Notes under the pieces: generated by a model
The model's input: only the letters and a program-made list of their open reading frames with translations
What the model was told of the DNA's origin: nothing
Database searches by the model: none
Part shown: positions 1-7,956 of the stretch, in pieces
How positions within the stretch are numbered: the first letter of the stretch is position 1
How the letters are laid out: every line of letters begins with the position of its first letter
Assembly: GCF_037094465.1 (NCBI RefSeq)
Contig: NZ_CP146609.1
Coordinates: 1,427,501-1,491,500, forward strand
Source of the DNA: Pseudodesulfovibrio sp. 5S69
Lineage (GTDB): Bacteria > Desulfobacterota > Desulfovibrionia > Desulfovibrionales > Desulfovibrionaceae
Length of the DNA stretch: 64,000 nt
Direction: 5' to 3'
Position numbers and translations under genes: made by a program

Positions 1-868
1 CGTCGAGCAGGCGGTAGGCCGGGTCGGTGCGCAGCTCGAACAGCCCGCCCGCGTCGTCCCCGAGTTGCAGGGTGGCCAGGTCCAGGAAGAGCACGTCCGG
101 GTCCCATTCGACGATCTTTTCCTTGGCGATATCGGACTGGGACAGGCTCTTGCCCGCCTTACCGGCCTCATAGGCAAGGTTGATGGCATTGACGAACTGG
201 AACGGGGGATAGGCGGGCTCGGTGGACTGGAAGCCGTGCGGTCCGCGGAAGGCCACGCCGCCCAGGTAGACCGTGGACCGCTCCTGGCCCGGCACGCTGC
301 CCGTGCGGCGGCTCAGGTCGGCAATGAGCCCGTCGATGTACGTGATGATCTCCTCGGCCCGCTGCTCCTTGCCCATGACCTTGGCCATGATGCGCAGGCT
401 CTTGTACAGGACTGGCCGGGCCTTGCCCAGGTTGCCGTAGTCGAGGACCACCACCGGGATGCCGGTCTTGTCCTGAAGCTCCTGGGGATCGTAGCCCATG
501 GACGAGGTGTAGGTCTTGAAGATGACCTGGGGCTGGGGCTCCAGGGTCAGGATCAGCTCGGGGTTGTCGTGGCCCCGGAACTCGCCGAAGATGGGCATTT
601 TCTTGAACTGCGGGTTGGCGATGGCGTAAGGCCGGGCGTCGAACTTGCGGCGGCGGACCTCAATGTCGTCCACGGCCACGATGCGGTCCTGGGCCCCGAG
701 ATAGGTCAACAGGCGCAGGCACCCGGAGCCGGAGCAGATGACGTGCTCGACCTTGTCGGGGATGTCGTTCTCACGGCCGTTGGAGTCGGCCAGGGTGCGC
801 GCCGATCCGGTCGCGGGCAGGGCCAGAAGGAGCAGGAGGATGGCGCAAATAATATGAAGTTTTTTCAT
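1..868 (-). CDS. Iron/cobalamin-type ABC transporter periplasmic substrate-binding protein (3' end cut by window edge)
   Basis: I translated the minus strand from ATG at 868; the frame stays open to the window edge (289 codons). The protein starts with a signal peptide (MKKLHIICAILLLLLALPA, cleavage near SAR-TL). A FepB/BtuF-like body follows (periplasmic binding protein family PF01497): 'VICSGSGCLRLLTYLGAQDR', then 'NPELILTLEPQPQVIFKTY' and 'GIPVVVLDYG'. Such proteins deliver ferric siderophore, heme, cobalamin or related chelates to an ABC permease; the sequence does not show which. The permease and ATPase are not in this window and may lie to the left. Upstream (869-960) is AT-rich with a small inverted repeat (GCAAC-N6-GTTGC, 903-918), a possible operator. 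The opposite-strand reading of this stretch lacks any family signature. Confidence 0.85.
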   Translation of the reverse strand, partial: MKKLHIICAILLLLLALPATGSARTLADSNGRENDIPDKVEHVICSGSGCLRLLTYLGAQDRIVAVDDIEVRRRKFDARPYAIANPQFKKMPIFGEFRGHDNPELILTLEPQPQVIFKTYTSSMGYDPQELQDKTGIPVVVLDYGNLGKARPVLYKSLRIMAKVMGKEQRAEEIITYIDGLIADLSRRTGSVPGQERSTVYLGGVAFRGPHGFQSTEPAYPPFQFVNAINLAYEAGKAGKSLSQSDIAKEKIVEWDPDVLFLDLATLQLGDDAGGLFELRTDPAYRLLD

Positions 869-1050
869 TTGAACACCTTGCAATGCATACAAAGAAGAGA
901 TTGCAACCCGATAGTTGCTACGAATATATAAAATGTAACACTATGGTCTTCCTAAATAAAAGCGGGAAGGGCGTCAAGAGGGAAATGAAAACGGACTATT
1001 GCGGTCAGTTTTTACGGGCCCGGGGGTGAGCCACCGACGAGCGGGGTGAA

Positions 1051-1094
1051 GAAAAATGAAAAGGCGGCCCCTCTCACCTTGAGCGGGGCCGCCG
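1051..1094 (-). terminator. Rho-independent terminator behind a chemoreceptor-gene fossil
   Basis: On the minus strand a 9-bp stem GGCGGCCCC / GGGGCCGCC (1085-1093 with 1063-1071) is followed by a T-rich tract (complement of 1051-1062). It sits 21 bp after the stop of the chemoreceptor remnant. It resembles the terminator behind the intact chemoreceptor gene at 42625-42656 in arm sequence and spacing. Confidence 0.7.
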
Positions 1095-1114
1095 TGTTAT
1101 CGGTCGGGACGGGA

Positions 1115-1222
1115 TCAGAACCGTTCGAAATCGGCGTCGTCGCGGCCGTCCATGTCCAGATCCATCCCGCCGGGAGCGGCTTTGCCGGATAGCTCGGGCA
1201 GGGCGGCGGGCCGCCTGGCCGC
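1115..1222 (-). pseudogene. Remnant of a methyl-accepting chemotaxis protein gene (C-terminal tail only)
   Basis: Minus-strand reading ends 'GGMDLDMDGRDDADFERF' and stop (TGA at 1115-1117). This nearly repeats the C-terminus of the intact chemoreceptor at 42682-44757, which ends '[18 protein letters not shown]'. About 35 residues can be followed upstream before the frame is lost near 1222. The intergenic start region of ispG follows, with no signalling domain. The terminator just downstream is also shared with the intact gene. I infer the decayed 3' end of a second chemoreceptor gene, or the scar of a recombination that removed the rest. No start codon or promoter for it is visible. Confidence 0.6.
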
Positions 1223-1261
1223 ACCGTGGCACGGTCCGCGCCGGTGTTCTCGCGGATGCGT

Positions 1262-1306
1262 TCGGTTTACTTATTATGATTATAAATCGAAGGCCATTAT
1301 TCATCG
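1262..1306 (+). promoter_or_regulatory. AT-rich probable promoter region of ispG-proS
   Basis: This is the only AT-rich stretch between the chemoreceptor fossil and ispG. It holds TATTAT (1272-1277) and TATAAA (1281-1286) as possible -10 elements, but I see no clear -35 at proper spacing. With the fossil and terminator, it accounts for the otherwise gene-free 869-1394. Confidence 0.3.
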
Positions 1307-1394
1307 GTCACGGTTCGGTGTCGGCTCCCTTCCCCGTTTGCCCGCGCCGGACCGCTTGGCTTGGCCGGGGAAATTGCGTAACGTGCCAATCCTT

Positions 1395-2468
1395 ATGCAG
1401 CGAAAGCAGACAAGAGTGGTAAACATCGGCGGCGTGGGCATCGGCGGGGACAACCCGGTCCGGGTCCAGTCCATGTGCAACACGGACACGCGCGACGTCG
1501 CGGCCACGGTCGGGCAGATCAACCAACTGGCCGGGGCCGGGTGCGAGATCGTGCGCCTGGCCGTGCCCGACGAGGCGGCGGCCGCCGTGCTCGCCGACAT
1601 ACGCGGACAGTCGCCCGTGCCGCTCATCGCGGACATCCACTTCGACCACCGCCTGGCCCTGGCCGCGTTGGACGCGGGCTTCGACGGCCTGCGCATCAAC
1701 CCCGGCAACATCGGGGACGAGGCCAAGGTGGACGCCGTGGTCCGTGCTGCCGCGGCGCACAATACGCCCATCCGCATCGGGGTCAACGGCGGGTCCCTGG
1801 AAAAGGACCTGTTGAGACAATACGGCGGCCCCACGCCCGAGGCCATGGTCGAGTCCGGCCTGAGGCATGTGCGCATGCTCGAAAACCGTGGCTTCCACGA
1901 CATCAAGATTTCGCTCAAGACCTCGTCCGTGCTCAAGACCGTCGCGGCCTACCGGCTCATGTCCGAGCAGGTGGATTACCCGCTGCACATCGGCATCACC
2001 GAGGCGGGCACCCTGGTGCGCGGCGCGGTCAAGTCCGCCGTCGGGCTCGGCATCCTCCTGTACGAGGGCATCGGCGACACCATGCGCGTGTCCCTGACCC
2101 ACGACCCGGTGGCCGAGATCGGCGTGGCCTATGAAATACTGCGCAGTCTCGGCTTGCGGGAACGCGGCCCGGAGATTATATCCTGCCCCACCTGCGGGCG
2201 CACCGAGATCGGCCTGATCGACCTGGCCGAGCAGGTGGAAGCGGCGCTCAGGGGAGTGGAAGAGGTCTTCACCGTGGCCGTCATGGGCTGCGTGGTCAAC
2301 GGGCCTGGCGAGGCGAAAGAGGCCGACATCGGCATCGCCGGGGGCCGGGACCTGGGCATCATTTTCCGCAAGGGCGAGGTGGTCCGCAAGGTTCGCGGCA
2401 ACGCCAACCTGCTGCCCGAATTCATGAAAGAAATCGATAAATTCCTGGAAGAAAGGAGAACCGACTAG
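1395..2468 (+). CDS. ispG: 4-hydroxy-3-methylbut-2-en-1-yl diphosphate synthase (flavodoxin)
   Basis: IspG (GcpE) makes HMBPP from MEcPP, the penultimate step of the MEP isoprenoid pathway, using a [4Fe-4S] cluster. The 357-residue protein starts 'MQRKQTRVVNIGGVGIGG', the usual N-terminus of the short bacterial form. It has 'NPVRVQSMCNTDTRD', 'RINPGNIGDE' and 'GITEAGT', and the C-terminal cluster motif 'CPTCGRTEIGL' plus 'VMGCVVNGPGEAKEADIG' with the cysteine and glutamate ligands. The frame is open further upstream, but the extra 81 codons show no homology, so I place the start at 1395. The ribosome site there is weak. The stop abuts the proS start with no gap, so the two are probably cotranscribed. 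ispH, dxs and ispA lie nearby. Confidence 0.95.
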   Translation: MQRKQTRVVNIGGVGIGGDNPVRVQSMCNTDTRDVAATVGQINQLAGAGCEIVRLAVPDEAAAAVLADIRGQSPVPLIADIHFDHRLALAALDAGFDGLRINPGNIGDEAKVDAVVRAAAAHNTPIRIGVNGGSLEKDLLRQYGGPTPEAMVESGLRHVRMLENRGFHDIKISLKTSSVLKTVAAYRLMSEQVDYPLHIGITEAGTLVRGAVKSAVGLGILLYEGIGDTMRVSLTHDPVAEIGVAYEILRSLGLRERGPEIISCPTCGRTEIGLIDLAEQVEAALRGVEEVFTVAVMGCVVNGPGEAKEADIGIAGGRDLGIIFRKGEVVRKVRGNANLLPEFMKEIDKFLEERRTD

Positions 2469-4214
2469 ATGCGTCTTTCCCGCTATTACATCCCGACCCT
2501 GAAGGAGGACCCGGCCGACGCCGAGGTGGTCTCCCACAAGCTCCTGATGCGCGCGGGCATGATCCGCAAGCTGACCAGCGGCATCTACAACTACCTGCCG
2601 CTGGGCCTGCGCTCCATCAATAAGGTGGCGCAGATCGTGCGCGAGGAGATGGACCGCGCGGGCGCACTGGAAGTCCTCCTGCCCACGGTCCAGCCCGCCG
2701 ACCTGTGGAAGGAGACCGGCCGCTGGGAGTACTACGGCAAGGAGTTGCTCCGCTTCAAGGACCGCCACGACCGTGACTACTGCCTCGGCCCGACCCACGA
2801 GGAGGTCATCACCGACCTGGTGCGCGGCGAGATCAAGTCCTACAAGCAACTGCCGGTCAACCTCTACCAGATCCAGACCAAGTTCCGCGACGAGATCCGT
2901 CCCCGGTTCGGGCTCATGCGCGGCCGCGAGTTCATCATGAAGGACGCCTACTCCTTCGACAAGGACGAGGCGGGCGCGGAAGAGTCCTATTTCGGCATGT
3001 TCAACGCCTACAAGGCCGCGTTCTCGCGCATCGGTCTGCGCTTCAAACCGGTCCAGGCCGACTCCGGGGCCATCGGCGGCGATTTCTCCCACGAATTCAT
3101 GGTCCTGGCCGAGACCGGCGAGGACACCATCGCCTCCTGCCTGTCCTGTGACTTCGCGGCCAACCTGGAAAAGGCCAAGGTCAAGCCCCTGGGGACGTGG
3201 ACCTCCCTGGACGAGGACCTGGTGCCCCCCCTGGAGGAGGTCGCCACGCCCGGAGCGCACACCGTGGACGAGGTCTGCGCTTTCCTGGGCGTCTCCCCCA
3301 AGCGGCTGGTCAAGACCCTGCTTTTTGTGGTCGACGGCAAGCCCGTGGCCGGGCTGGTGCGCGGCGACCGCGAGCTGAACGACGTCAAGCTGCGCAACCT
3401 GGTGGGCGGCAACGAGATCGAGCTGGCCGACGAGGCCACGGTCCGCAGGCTGACGGGCGCGCCCGTGGGCTTTGCCGGTCCTGTGGGGCTGGACCCCGAG
3501 GTGCCGGTTTACGCCGACCAGGAGCTCATGACCGAGATCGACTGGGTGGCCGGGGCCAACAAGGGCGACACCCATGTGCGGCACCTGTCGCTCAAACGCG
3601 ACTGCGCCATCGAGAAGTTTCACGACCTGCGCGTCATCGAGCCCACCGACCCCTGCCCCGAGTGCGGCGGCGAGATCGAGTTCACCAAGGGCATCGAGGT
3701 CGGCCACGTGTTCAAGCTCGGCCTCAAGTATTCCGAGAAGATGGAAGCCACTTTCCTGGACGAGAACGGCAAGACCCAATACATGATCATGGGCTGCTAC
3801 GGCATCGGCGTGTCCCGTATCGTGGCCTCGGCCATCGAGCAGAACAACGACGAGAACGGCTGCTGCTTCCCGCCGTCCATTGCACCGTTCGAGGTCTGCC
3901 TGATCTCGCTGGGCGGCAAGGACCAGGACGTGGCCGACAAGGCCGAGGAGCTCTACGGCGAACTGAAAAAGCTCGGCGTGGACGTGGCCTTCGACGACCG
4001 CAAGGAACGTCCGGGCGTCAAGTTCGCCGAGGCCGACCTGATCGGCTACCCCATGCAACTCGTGCTCGGCGGCAAGGGACTCAAGAACGGCATCATCGAA
4101 GCCAAGGACCGCAAGACCGGCGAAAAGATCGAACTTCCCCTCGACACCTTCGCCGCGTCCTTCGCCGACTGGCGAAATCAGATCTGGAATAACTGGGGCC
4201 TCGAAACCCCCTAG
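2469..4214 (+). CDS. proS: Prolyl-tRNA synthetase (bacterial type with editing domain)
   Basis: ProRS is a class II enzyme that charges tRNA-Pro in the cytoplasm. The 581-residue length fits the bacterial form. It starts '[20 protein letters not shown]'; motif 1 lies around '[22 protein letters not shown]' region residues 40-65. Motif 2 is '[19 protein letters not shown]' and 'MKDAYSFD'. The YbaK-like INS editing domain (residues about 235-390, with '[19 protein letters not shown]') follows. Motif 3 is '[18 protein letters not shown]', then a C-terminal anticodon-binding domain ('[20 protein letters not shown]'). It starts on the base after the ispG stop. A strong terminator lies 25 bp after its stop. 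Confidence 0.97.
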   Translation: MRLSRYYIPTLKEDPADAEVVSHKLLMRAGMIRKLTSGIYNYLPLGLRSINKVAQIVREEMDRAGALEVLLPTVQPADLWKETGRWEYYGKELLRFKDRHDRDYCLGPTHEEVITDLVRGEIKSYKQLPVNLYQIQTKFRDEIRPRFGLMRGREFIMKDAYSFDKDEAGAEESYFGMFNAYKAAFSRIGLRFKPVQADSGAIGGDFSHEFMVLAETGEDTIASCLSCDFAANLEKAKVKPLGTWTSLDEDLVPPLEEVATPGAHTVDEVCAFLGVSPKRLVKTLLFVVDGKPVAGLVRGDRELNDVKLRNLVGGNEIELADEATVRRLTGAPVGFAGPVGLDPEVPVYADQELMTEIDWVAGANKGDTHVRHLSLKRDCAIEKFHDLRVIEPTDPCPECGGEIEFTKGIEVGHVFKLGLKYSEKMEATFLDENGKTQYMIMGCYGIGVSRIVASAIEQNNDENGCCFPPSIAPFEVCLISLGGKDQDVADKAEELYGELKKLGVDVAFDDRKERPGVKFAEADLIGYPMQLVLGGKGLKNGIIEAKDRKTGEKIELPLDTFAASFADWRNQIWNNWGLETP

Positions 4215-4238
4215 ATTCCGTACGCTCGTTGACATTGC

Positions 4239-4276
4239 AAACTCCCCGGCGCGGAATCGCGCCGGGGAGTTTTTTG
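4239..4276 (+). terminator. Rho-independent terminator of ispG-proS
   Basis: A near-perfect stem AAACTCCCCGGCGC / GCGCCGGGGAGTTT with a six-base loop is followed by a run of T. It starts 25 bp after the proS stop. Confidence 0.9.
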
Positions 4277-4280
4277 TTTG

Positions 4281-4390
4281 CCTCCGGCGGCCGGGGAAGG
4301 AGAAGGAAACCCTTTGAGAAAAGGGTTTCCTCTCCCTCTCCGATCCGATCCCTCATCCTTCCTAAACTTTATCTGCGCTTCGCGGGGTGG
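4281..4390 (+). repeat. Dispersed intergenic palindromic repeat, copy 1
   Basis: This is the reference orientation. It begins CCTCCGGCGGCCGGGGAAGG, then a hairpin core AAACCCTTTGAGAAAAGGGTTT. A pyrimidine-rich strand ending CATCCTTCCTAAACTTTAT and the end block CGCTTCGCGGGG follow. It lies directly behind the proS terminator. Related copies are at 4467, 5290, 13643, 22703, 22907 and 35636. Confidence 0.8.
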
Positions 4391-4466
4391 CGGGTTGAGG
4401 GGAGGGTACTCTTCAGGGATGCGTTGTAGTGGGTGATGGAGCACGGCAAGTGGCGTCCGCACAGCT

Positions 4467-4552
4467 CCCGCGAAGCGGCGCTAAAAAGTTTTGAAGGGGA
4501 GTCCAGAGGGGAAACTTTTTCAAAAGTTTCCCCTCTGGCCGCCGGAGGCATC
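4467..4552 (-). repeat. Dispersed intergenic palindromic repeat, copy 2 (inverted, short form)
   Basis: On the plus strand it reads CCCGCGAAGCGGCG, a TAAAAAGTTTT block and GAGTCCAGAGGGG, then the hairpin core AAACTTTTTCAAAAGTTT, ending GGCCGCCGGAGGCATCCGG. It lacks the longer purine arm of copy 1. With copy 1 it forms an inverted pair 76 bp apart. Together the two fill most of the gap between proS and the LysE-type gene. Confidence 0.75.
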
Positions 4553-4644
4553 CGGCATTCTCCCTCTCCGCGCTTTCCGGTTGAAGCGTGGGGGTGGGGG
4601 TGGTAGGTTGTGATCGGCCGGGAAAACCGTATGGGAGAGAGAAC

Positions 4645-5256
4645 ATGACAATCGAAAGCGGCATTGCATTGGCCTTGGCGACGCTGGTGTTCGCGTGCAT
4701 TCCCGGGCCGGGCATTTCGGCCGTGGTGGCGCAGTCGCTGGCGCGCGGGTTCAGGGCCGGGGCCGGGTTCACCTGCGGGCTGGCGCTCGGCGACGTGTGT
4801 TATCTGCTGACCGCCCTGTTCGGCATGGGCTGGGTGGCTTCGCAGATCGGGCCGTATTTTGTTGTTCTGAAATGGGCGGGCGCCGCCTACCTGGTGTTCA
4901 TGGGCGTGAAGTGCTGGCGGGCCAGGCCCAGTGTCGAGCAGGCCGGGTGCGCCCTGCCGGTTCGTCCGGGCCGCAGCTTCCTGGCCGGGCTGTGCGTGAC
5001 GCTGGGCAACCCCAAGGCCATCGCCTTCTATTGCGGCTTTTTGCCCGGCTTCGTGGACATGCAGACCCTGACCGGCACCGACGTGGCCCTGGTCATGTCC
5101 ATCATCGTCCCGATCATCGCCACGGTCCCGCTGGTCTACGCCGCACTTGCCGCGCGCGGCCGCCACGCCATCCGCTCGACCCGGCTGTGGAAGGCCATGA
5201 ACCGCACGGCGGGCACGATCATGATCGGCGCGGGCGTTGCCATCGCTTCGGAGTAA
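4645..5256 (+). CDS. LysE/RhtB-family amino-acid exporter
   Basis: This 203-residue inner-membrane protein has about six hydrophobic helices. It carries the LysE family N-terminal signature 'ACIPGPGISAVVAQSLARG', equivalent to the usual 'PGP...v...' motif, and 'GNPKAIAFYCGFLPGFV' in the middle. Family members export amino acids or related metabolites; the substrate cannot be read from sequence. I chose ATG 4645 (MTIESGIALALATLVF) because GGGAGAGAG lies just upstream. A longer reading would run back into the intergenic repeat. It stands alone, flanked on both sides by copies of the dispersed repeat. Confidence 0.85.
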   Translation: MTIESGIALALATLVFACIPGPGISAVVAQSLARGFRAGAGFTCGLALGDVCYLLTALFGMGWVASQIGPYFVVLKWAGAAYLVFMGVKCWRARPSVEQAGCALPVRPGRSFLAGLCVTLGNPKAIAFYCGFLPGFVDMQTLTGTDVALVMSIIVPIIATVPLVYAALAARGRHAIRSTRLWKAMNRTAGTIMIGAGVAIASE

Positions 5257-5289
5257 AATGAAATAACCCGGACCCCCGGCCTCTTTCCT

Positions 5290-5407
5290 CCCGCGAAGCG
5301 GCGATAAAAAGTTTAGGAAGGATGAGGGGATGGGGGTCCGGGAAGGGGAGAAGGGAAGCCCTTTTCAAAGGGTTCCCTTCTCCCCTTCCCCCGGCCGCCG
5401 GAGGCAT
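5290..5407 (-). repeat. Dispersed intergenic palindromic repeat, copy 3 (inverted), abutting xseA
   Basis: It reads on the plus strand CCGCGAAGCGGCGATAAAAA, GTTTAGGAAGGATGAGGGG, then a core hairpin of AAGGGAAGCCCTTT / AAAGGGTTCCCTT, ending CGGCCGCCGGAGGCATTCC. The end block contains the GGAGG that is the only ribosome site for xseA (start at 5411). Confidence 0.8.
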
Positions 5408-5410
5408 TCC

Positions 5411-6901
5411 TTGTCCAATATACTGACCGTTTCCGAACTGACCAAATCCGTCAAGGCCCTGCTGGAGGCCGAGTTCCCGTTCGTGTGGGTGCGGGGGCAG
5501 GTATCGAATCTGGCGCGTCCGGCGTCCGGGCATGTGTATTTCACGCTGACGGACGGGGACGCGGCATTGAGCGTGGTCTGGTTCAAGTCTTCGCAGCGCT
5601 CGGCCGAGCCGGTGCGGCTGGGCGCGGACAGGGTCAACCCGCTGACCGGGGAGATCGAGGAGGACGAGGGCGGCACGGCCTTGACCGGCAGCGGGCTGGA
5701 GGACGGCATGGAGGTGCTCTGCGCCGGGCGGCTGAACGTGTACGAACCGCGCGGGCAGTACCAGTTGGTGGCCGAGCTGGTCCAGGCGCAGGGCGTGGGC
5801 GACCTGGCCGTGGCCTTCGAGGCGCTCAAGAAGAAGCTGGCGGCCAAGGGGTATTTCGACGAGGACCGCAAACTGGAGCTGCCGCGCGACCCCAAGCGGG
5901 TGGCGGTGGTCACCTCCAGGTCGGGCGCGGCCATCCGGGATTTTTTGCGCATCGCGGACACGCGCGGCACCGGGGCGGAGATCCGCATCTATCCGGTGCT
6001 GGTCCAGGGCGACCGGGCCCCGGCGCAGATCGCGGCGGCGCTGGACCAGGTGGACGACGAGGGCTGGGCCGAGGTGGCCGTGCTCATCCGCGGCGGCGGG
6101 TCGCTGGAGGATTTGTGGGCCTTCAACACCGAGGAGGTGGCGGACGCCATCTACCGGGCGCGGTTGCCGGTGATCACCGGCGTGGGGCATGAGCCGGACG
6201 TGTCCATCGCGGATTTCGTGGCCGACAAGCGGGCGGCCACCCCGACCCACGCGGCCCAAGAGCTGTGGCCCCGGCGCGAAACCCTGGCCCAGAAGGTGGA
6301 CGTGCTCGATTTGGGGCTGACGCGGGCCTATGCGGCCTGGCTGTCGGGCAAGGAAGGGGAGTTCGAGCACCTGCGCAAGGCCCTGGTCTGGCTGTCGCCC
6401 CAGCGGCGGCTGGAGCGCATGGAGGACCGCTTTTCCGCGCTCATGTCCCGCTTGCAGGGGGCGGGGCTGGACCATTATTTCGAACGCGCCGAACAGGGGG
6501 CGCGGGCGGCCGAGGGACTTTCTCGCGCCCTCGGCACACACCGGCTGGACGGCCTTTCGCACGACGCGGCCGGGCTGGCGCACCGTCTGGGCCGGGCCTT
6601 CGGGCCGGGATGCGTGGACGGACTTGCCGGGGCCGTGGACGGGCTCGGGCGCAGGCTGGACAAGTCCGGGCGCGGGGCGGCCGAGGGTGCGGCCCAGCGG
6701 CTGGCCGTGCTGGAGACCGCGTTGCGCGGGCTGGACCCCGAAGGACCGCTGGAGCGCGGGTACGCCCTGGTGCGAGTGGCCGGGACCGGCGAATTTTTAC
6801 GTGACCCGAGAAGGGTGACGAAGGGCGATGCACTTGATATCACGGTCCGTGACGGCCGCGTGGCGGCCACGGTAACGGACACCCGACCCAACGAGGAATA
6901 G
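5411..6901 (+). CDS. xseA: Exodeoxyribonuclease VII large subunit
   Basis: XseA with XseB forms ExoVII, which degrades single-stranded DNA. The 496-residue protein starts at TTG 5411 as '(M)SNILTVSELTKSVKALLE', the classical XseA N-terminus. GGAGG at 5399-5403 is well spaced; the 27 codons upstream in the open frame are repeat DNA. An N-terminal OB-fold (about 1-100, 'VWVRGQVSNLARPASGHVYF') precedes the catalytic core with 'KRVAVVTSRSGAAIRDFL', 'LIRGGGSLEDLWAFNTEEVA', 'ITGVGHEPDVSIADFVAD' and 'RAATPTHAAQ'. The C-terminus keeps 'PLERGYALV'. It heads an operon-like row that ends with dxs; its partner xseB lies 2.7 kb downstream. Confidence 0.95.
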   Translation: MSNILTVSELTKSVKALLEAEFPFVWVRGQVSNLARPASGHVYFTLTDGDAALSVVWFKSSQRSAEPVRLGADRVNPLTGEIEEDEGGTALTGSGLEDGMEVLCAGRLNVYEPRGQYQLVAELVQAQGVGDLAVAFEALKKKLAAKGYFDEDRKLELPRDPKRVAVVTSRSGAAIRDFLRIADTRGTGAEIRIYPVLVQGDRAPAQIAAALDQVDDEGWAEVAVLIRGGGSLEDLWAFNTEEVADAIYRARLPVITGVGHEPDVSIADFVADKRAATPTHAAQELWPRRETLAQKVDVLDLGLTRAYAAWLSGKEGEFEHLRKALVWLSPQRRLERMEDRFSALMSRLQGAGLDHYFERAEQGARAAEGLSRALGTHRLDGLSHDAAGLAHRLGRAFGPGCVDGLAGAVDGLGRRLDKSGRGAAEGAAQRLAVLETALRGLDPEGPLERGYALVRVAGTGEFLRDPRRVTKGDALDITVRDGRVAATVTDTRPNEE

Positions 6902-6907
6902 CGATTT

Positions 6908-7936
6908 ATGCGACGGTTTTTTCTACTGGTGATGTTGGCGGCCCTGCTTGGGCTCCCCTCGAATGCCCTGGCCCAGGATCAGGCCCCGGACCAGGCACGC
7001 CCCCAGGCACAGCCCCAGGGACAGGAGGAGACCTTCGGGCTCCAGGAGGGCGACGGCCCGGCCCTGGTGACCAAGGCCGACGCTGCGGCCGAGGAGCCCG
7101 CGCCGGTCAGGTCGGTTCCGGCCCTGGTATTGGCCGCGCCGCGCAAGGCGGGCGTGGGCAAACCGTTCCTGGTCCGGTTGACCTCGGACCTGCCGCTGGA
7201 GTCGGTGTCCGTGCACTGGCAGGGGCGCGAGGTGGTCCCGTCCATTTCGGTCTGGAACAACCGGCACGTGGCCCTGGCCATGCTCGGCACGGACGTGCTC
7301 ACCGAGCGGCCCGGCAAGGAGGACCTGGTGGTCATCGCCTCGGTGGACGGCAAGGAGAGCACCCTGCGCCGCACCGTGCGCATCGTCCCGGAAAACTATC
7401 CGAAACAGGAGCTGACCCTGCCCGAGAAAATGGTCACCCCGCCCAAGGGCGTGTATGCGCGCATCGAGGCCGAGGGCAAGCAGACCGCGGCGGCCAAGAA
7501 CACGGTCTCGGCCATGCGCATGTGGCGTCTGCCCCTGGAGCGGCCGGTGCAGGGCAAGGTGTTGTCCGTGTACGGCGCGCAGCGCATCCTCAACGGCAAG
7601 CCCAAAAACCCGCACCGGGGGCTCGACTTCCGCTCGGCCATGGGCAACCCTGTCAAGTGCGTGGCCGACGGCAGGGTCATCCTGGTGGGGGATCACTACT
7701 ACGCGGGCAACTCGGTCTACGTGGACCACGGCAACGGGGTGGTCTCCATGTATTTCCACCTGTCCGAGCCCACGGTCAAGGAAGGCGACGAGATCAAGCG
7801 CGGCCAGACCGTGGGCCTGACCGGCATGACCGGTCGGGCCACCGGGCCACACCTGCACTTTTCCCTGTCGGTTCTGGGCGAGCTGGTCGACCCCGCACCG
7901 CTGTTCACCACGACAGCGGACAACATGCTGCAATAA
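6908..7936 (+). CDS. Secreted M23-family (LytM-type) metallopeptidase
   Basis: A 342-residue exported protein with signal peptide (MRRFFLLVMLAALLGLPSNA-LAQ) and a low-complexity Gln/Pro/Ala stretch. A middle domain follows ('VLAAPRKAGVGKPFLVRLTS', about residues 75-165), resembling the beta-domain that precedes M23 domains. The C-terminal M23 peptidase domain (about 215-335) keeps the zinc ligands 'HRGLDF' and 'GPHLHF' and the His of 'MYFHL', so it should be active on peptidoglycan cross-links. It starts 6 bp after xseA. The next gene is a paralogue with the same domain order, suggesting tandem duplication and divergence. Confidence 0.88.
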   Translation: MRRFFLLVMLAALLGLPSNALAQDQAPDQARPQAQPQGQEETFGLQEGDGPALVTKADAAAEEPAPVRSVPALVLAAPRKAGVGKPFLVRLTSDLPLESVSVHWQGREVVPSISVWNNRHVALAMLGTDVLTERPGKEDLVVIASVDGKESTLRRTVRIVPENYPKQELTLPEKMVTPPKGVYARIEAEGKQTAAAKNTVSAMRMWRLPLERPVQGKVLSVYGAQRILNGKPKNPHRGLDFRSAMGNPVKCVADGRVILVGDHYYAGNSVYVDHGNGVVSMYFHLSEPTVKEGDEIKRGQTVGLTGMTGRATGPHLHFSLSVLGELVDPAPLFTTTADNMLQ

Positions 7937-7956
7937 CAAACGGTTGATAACTATCC

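Noticed and set aside
65..931. Plus-strand frame of 288 codons
   Set aside because: The minus strand encodes a coherent exported binding protein here. The plus-strand product has no motif and is a GC-bias shadow.
1308..4235. Minus-strand frame of 975 codons antisense to ispG and proS
   Set aside because: Long antisense frames are common in GC-rich DNA. The protein is low-complexity and two real genes lie on the other strand.
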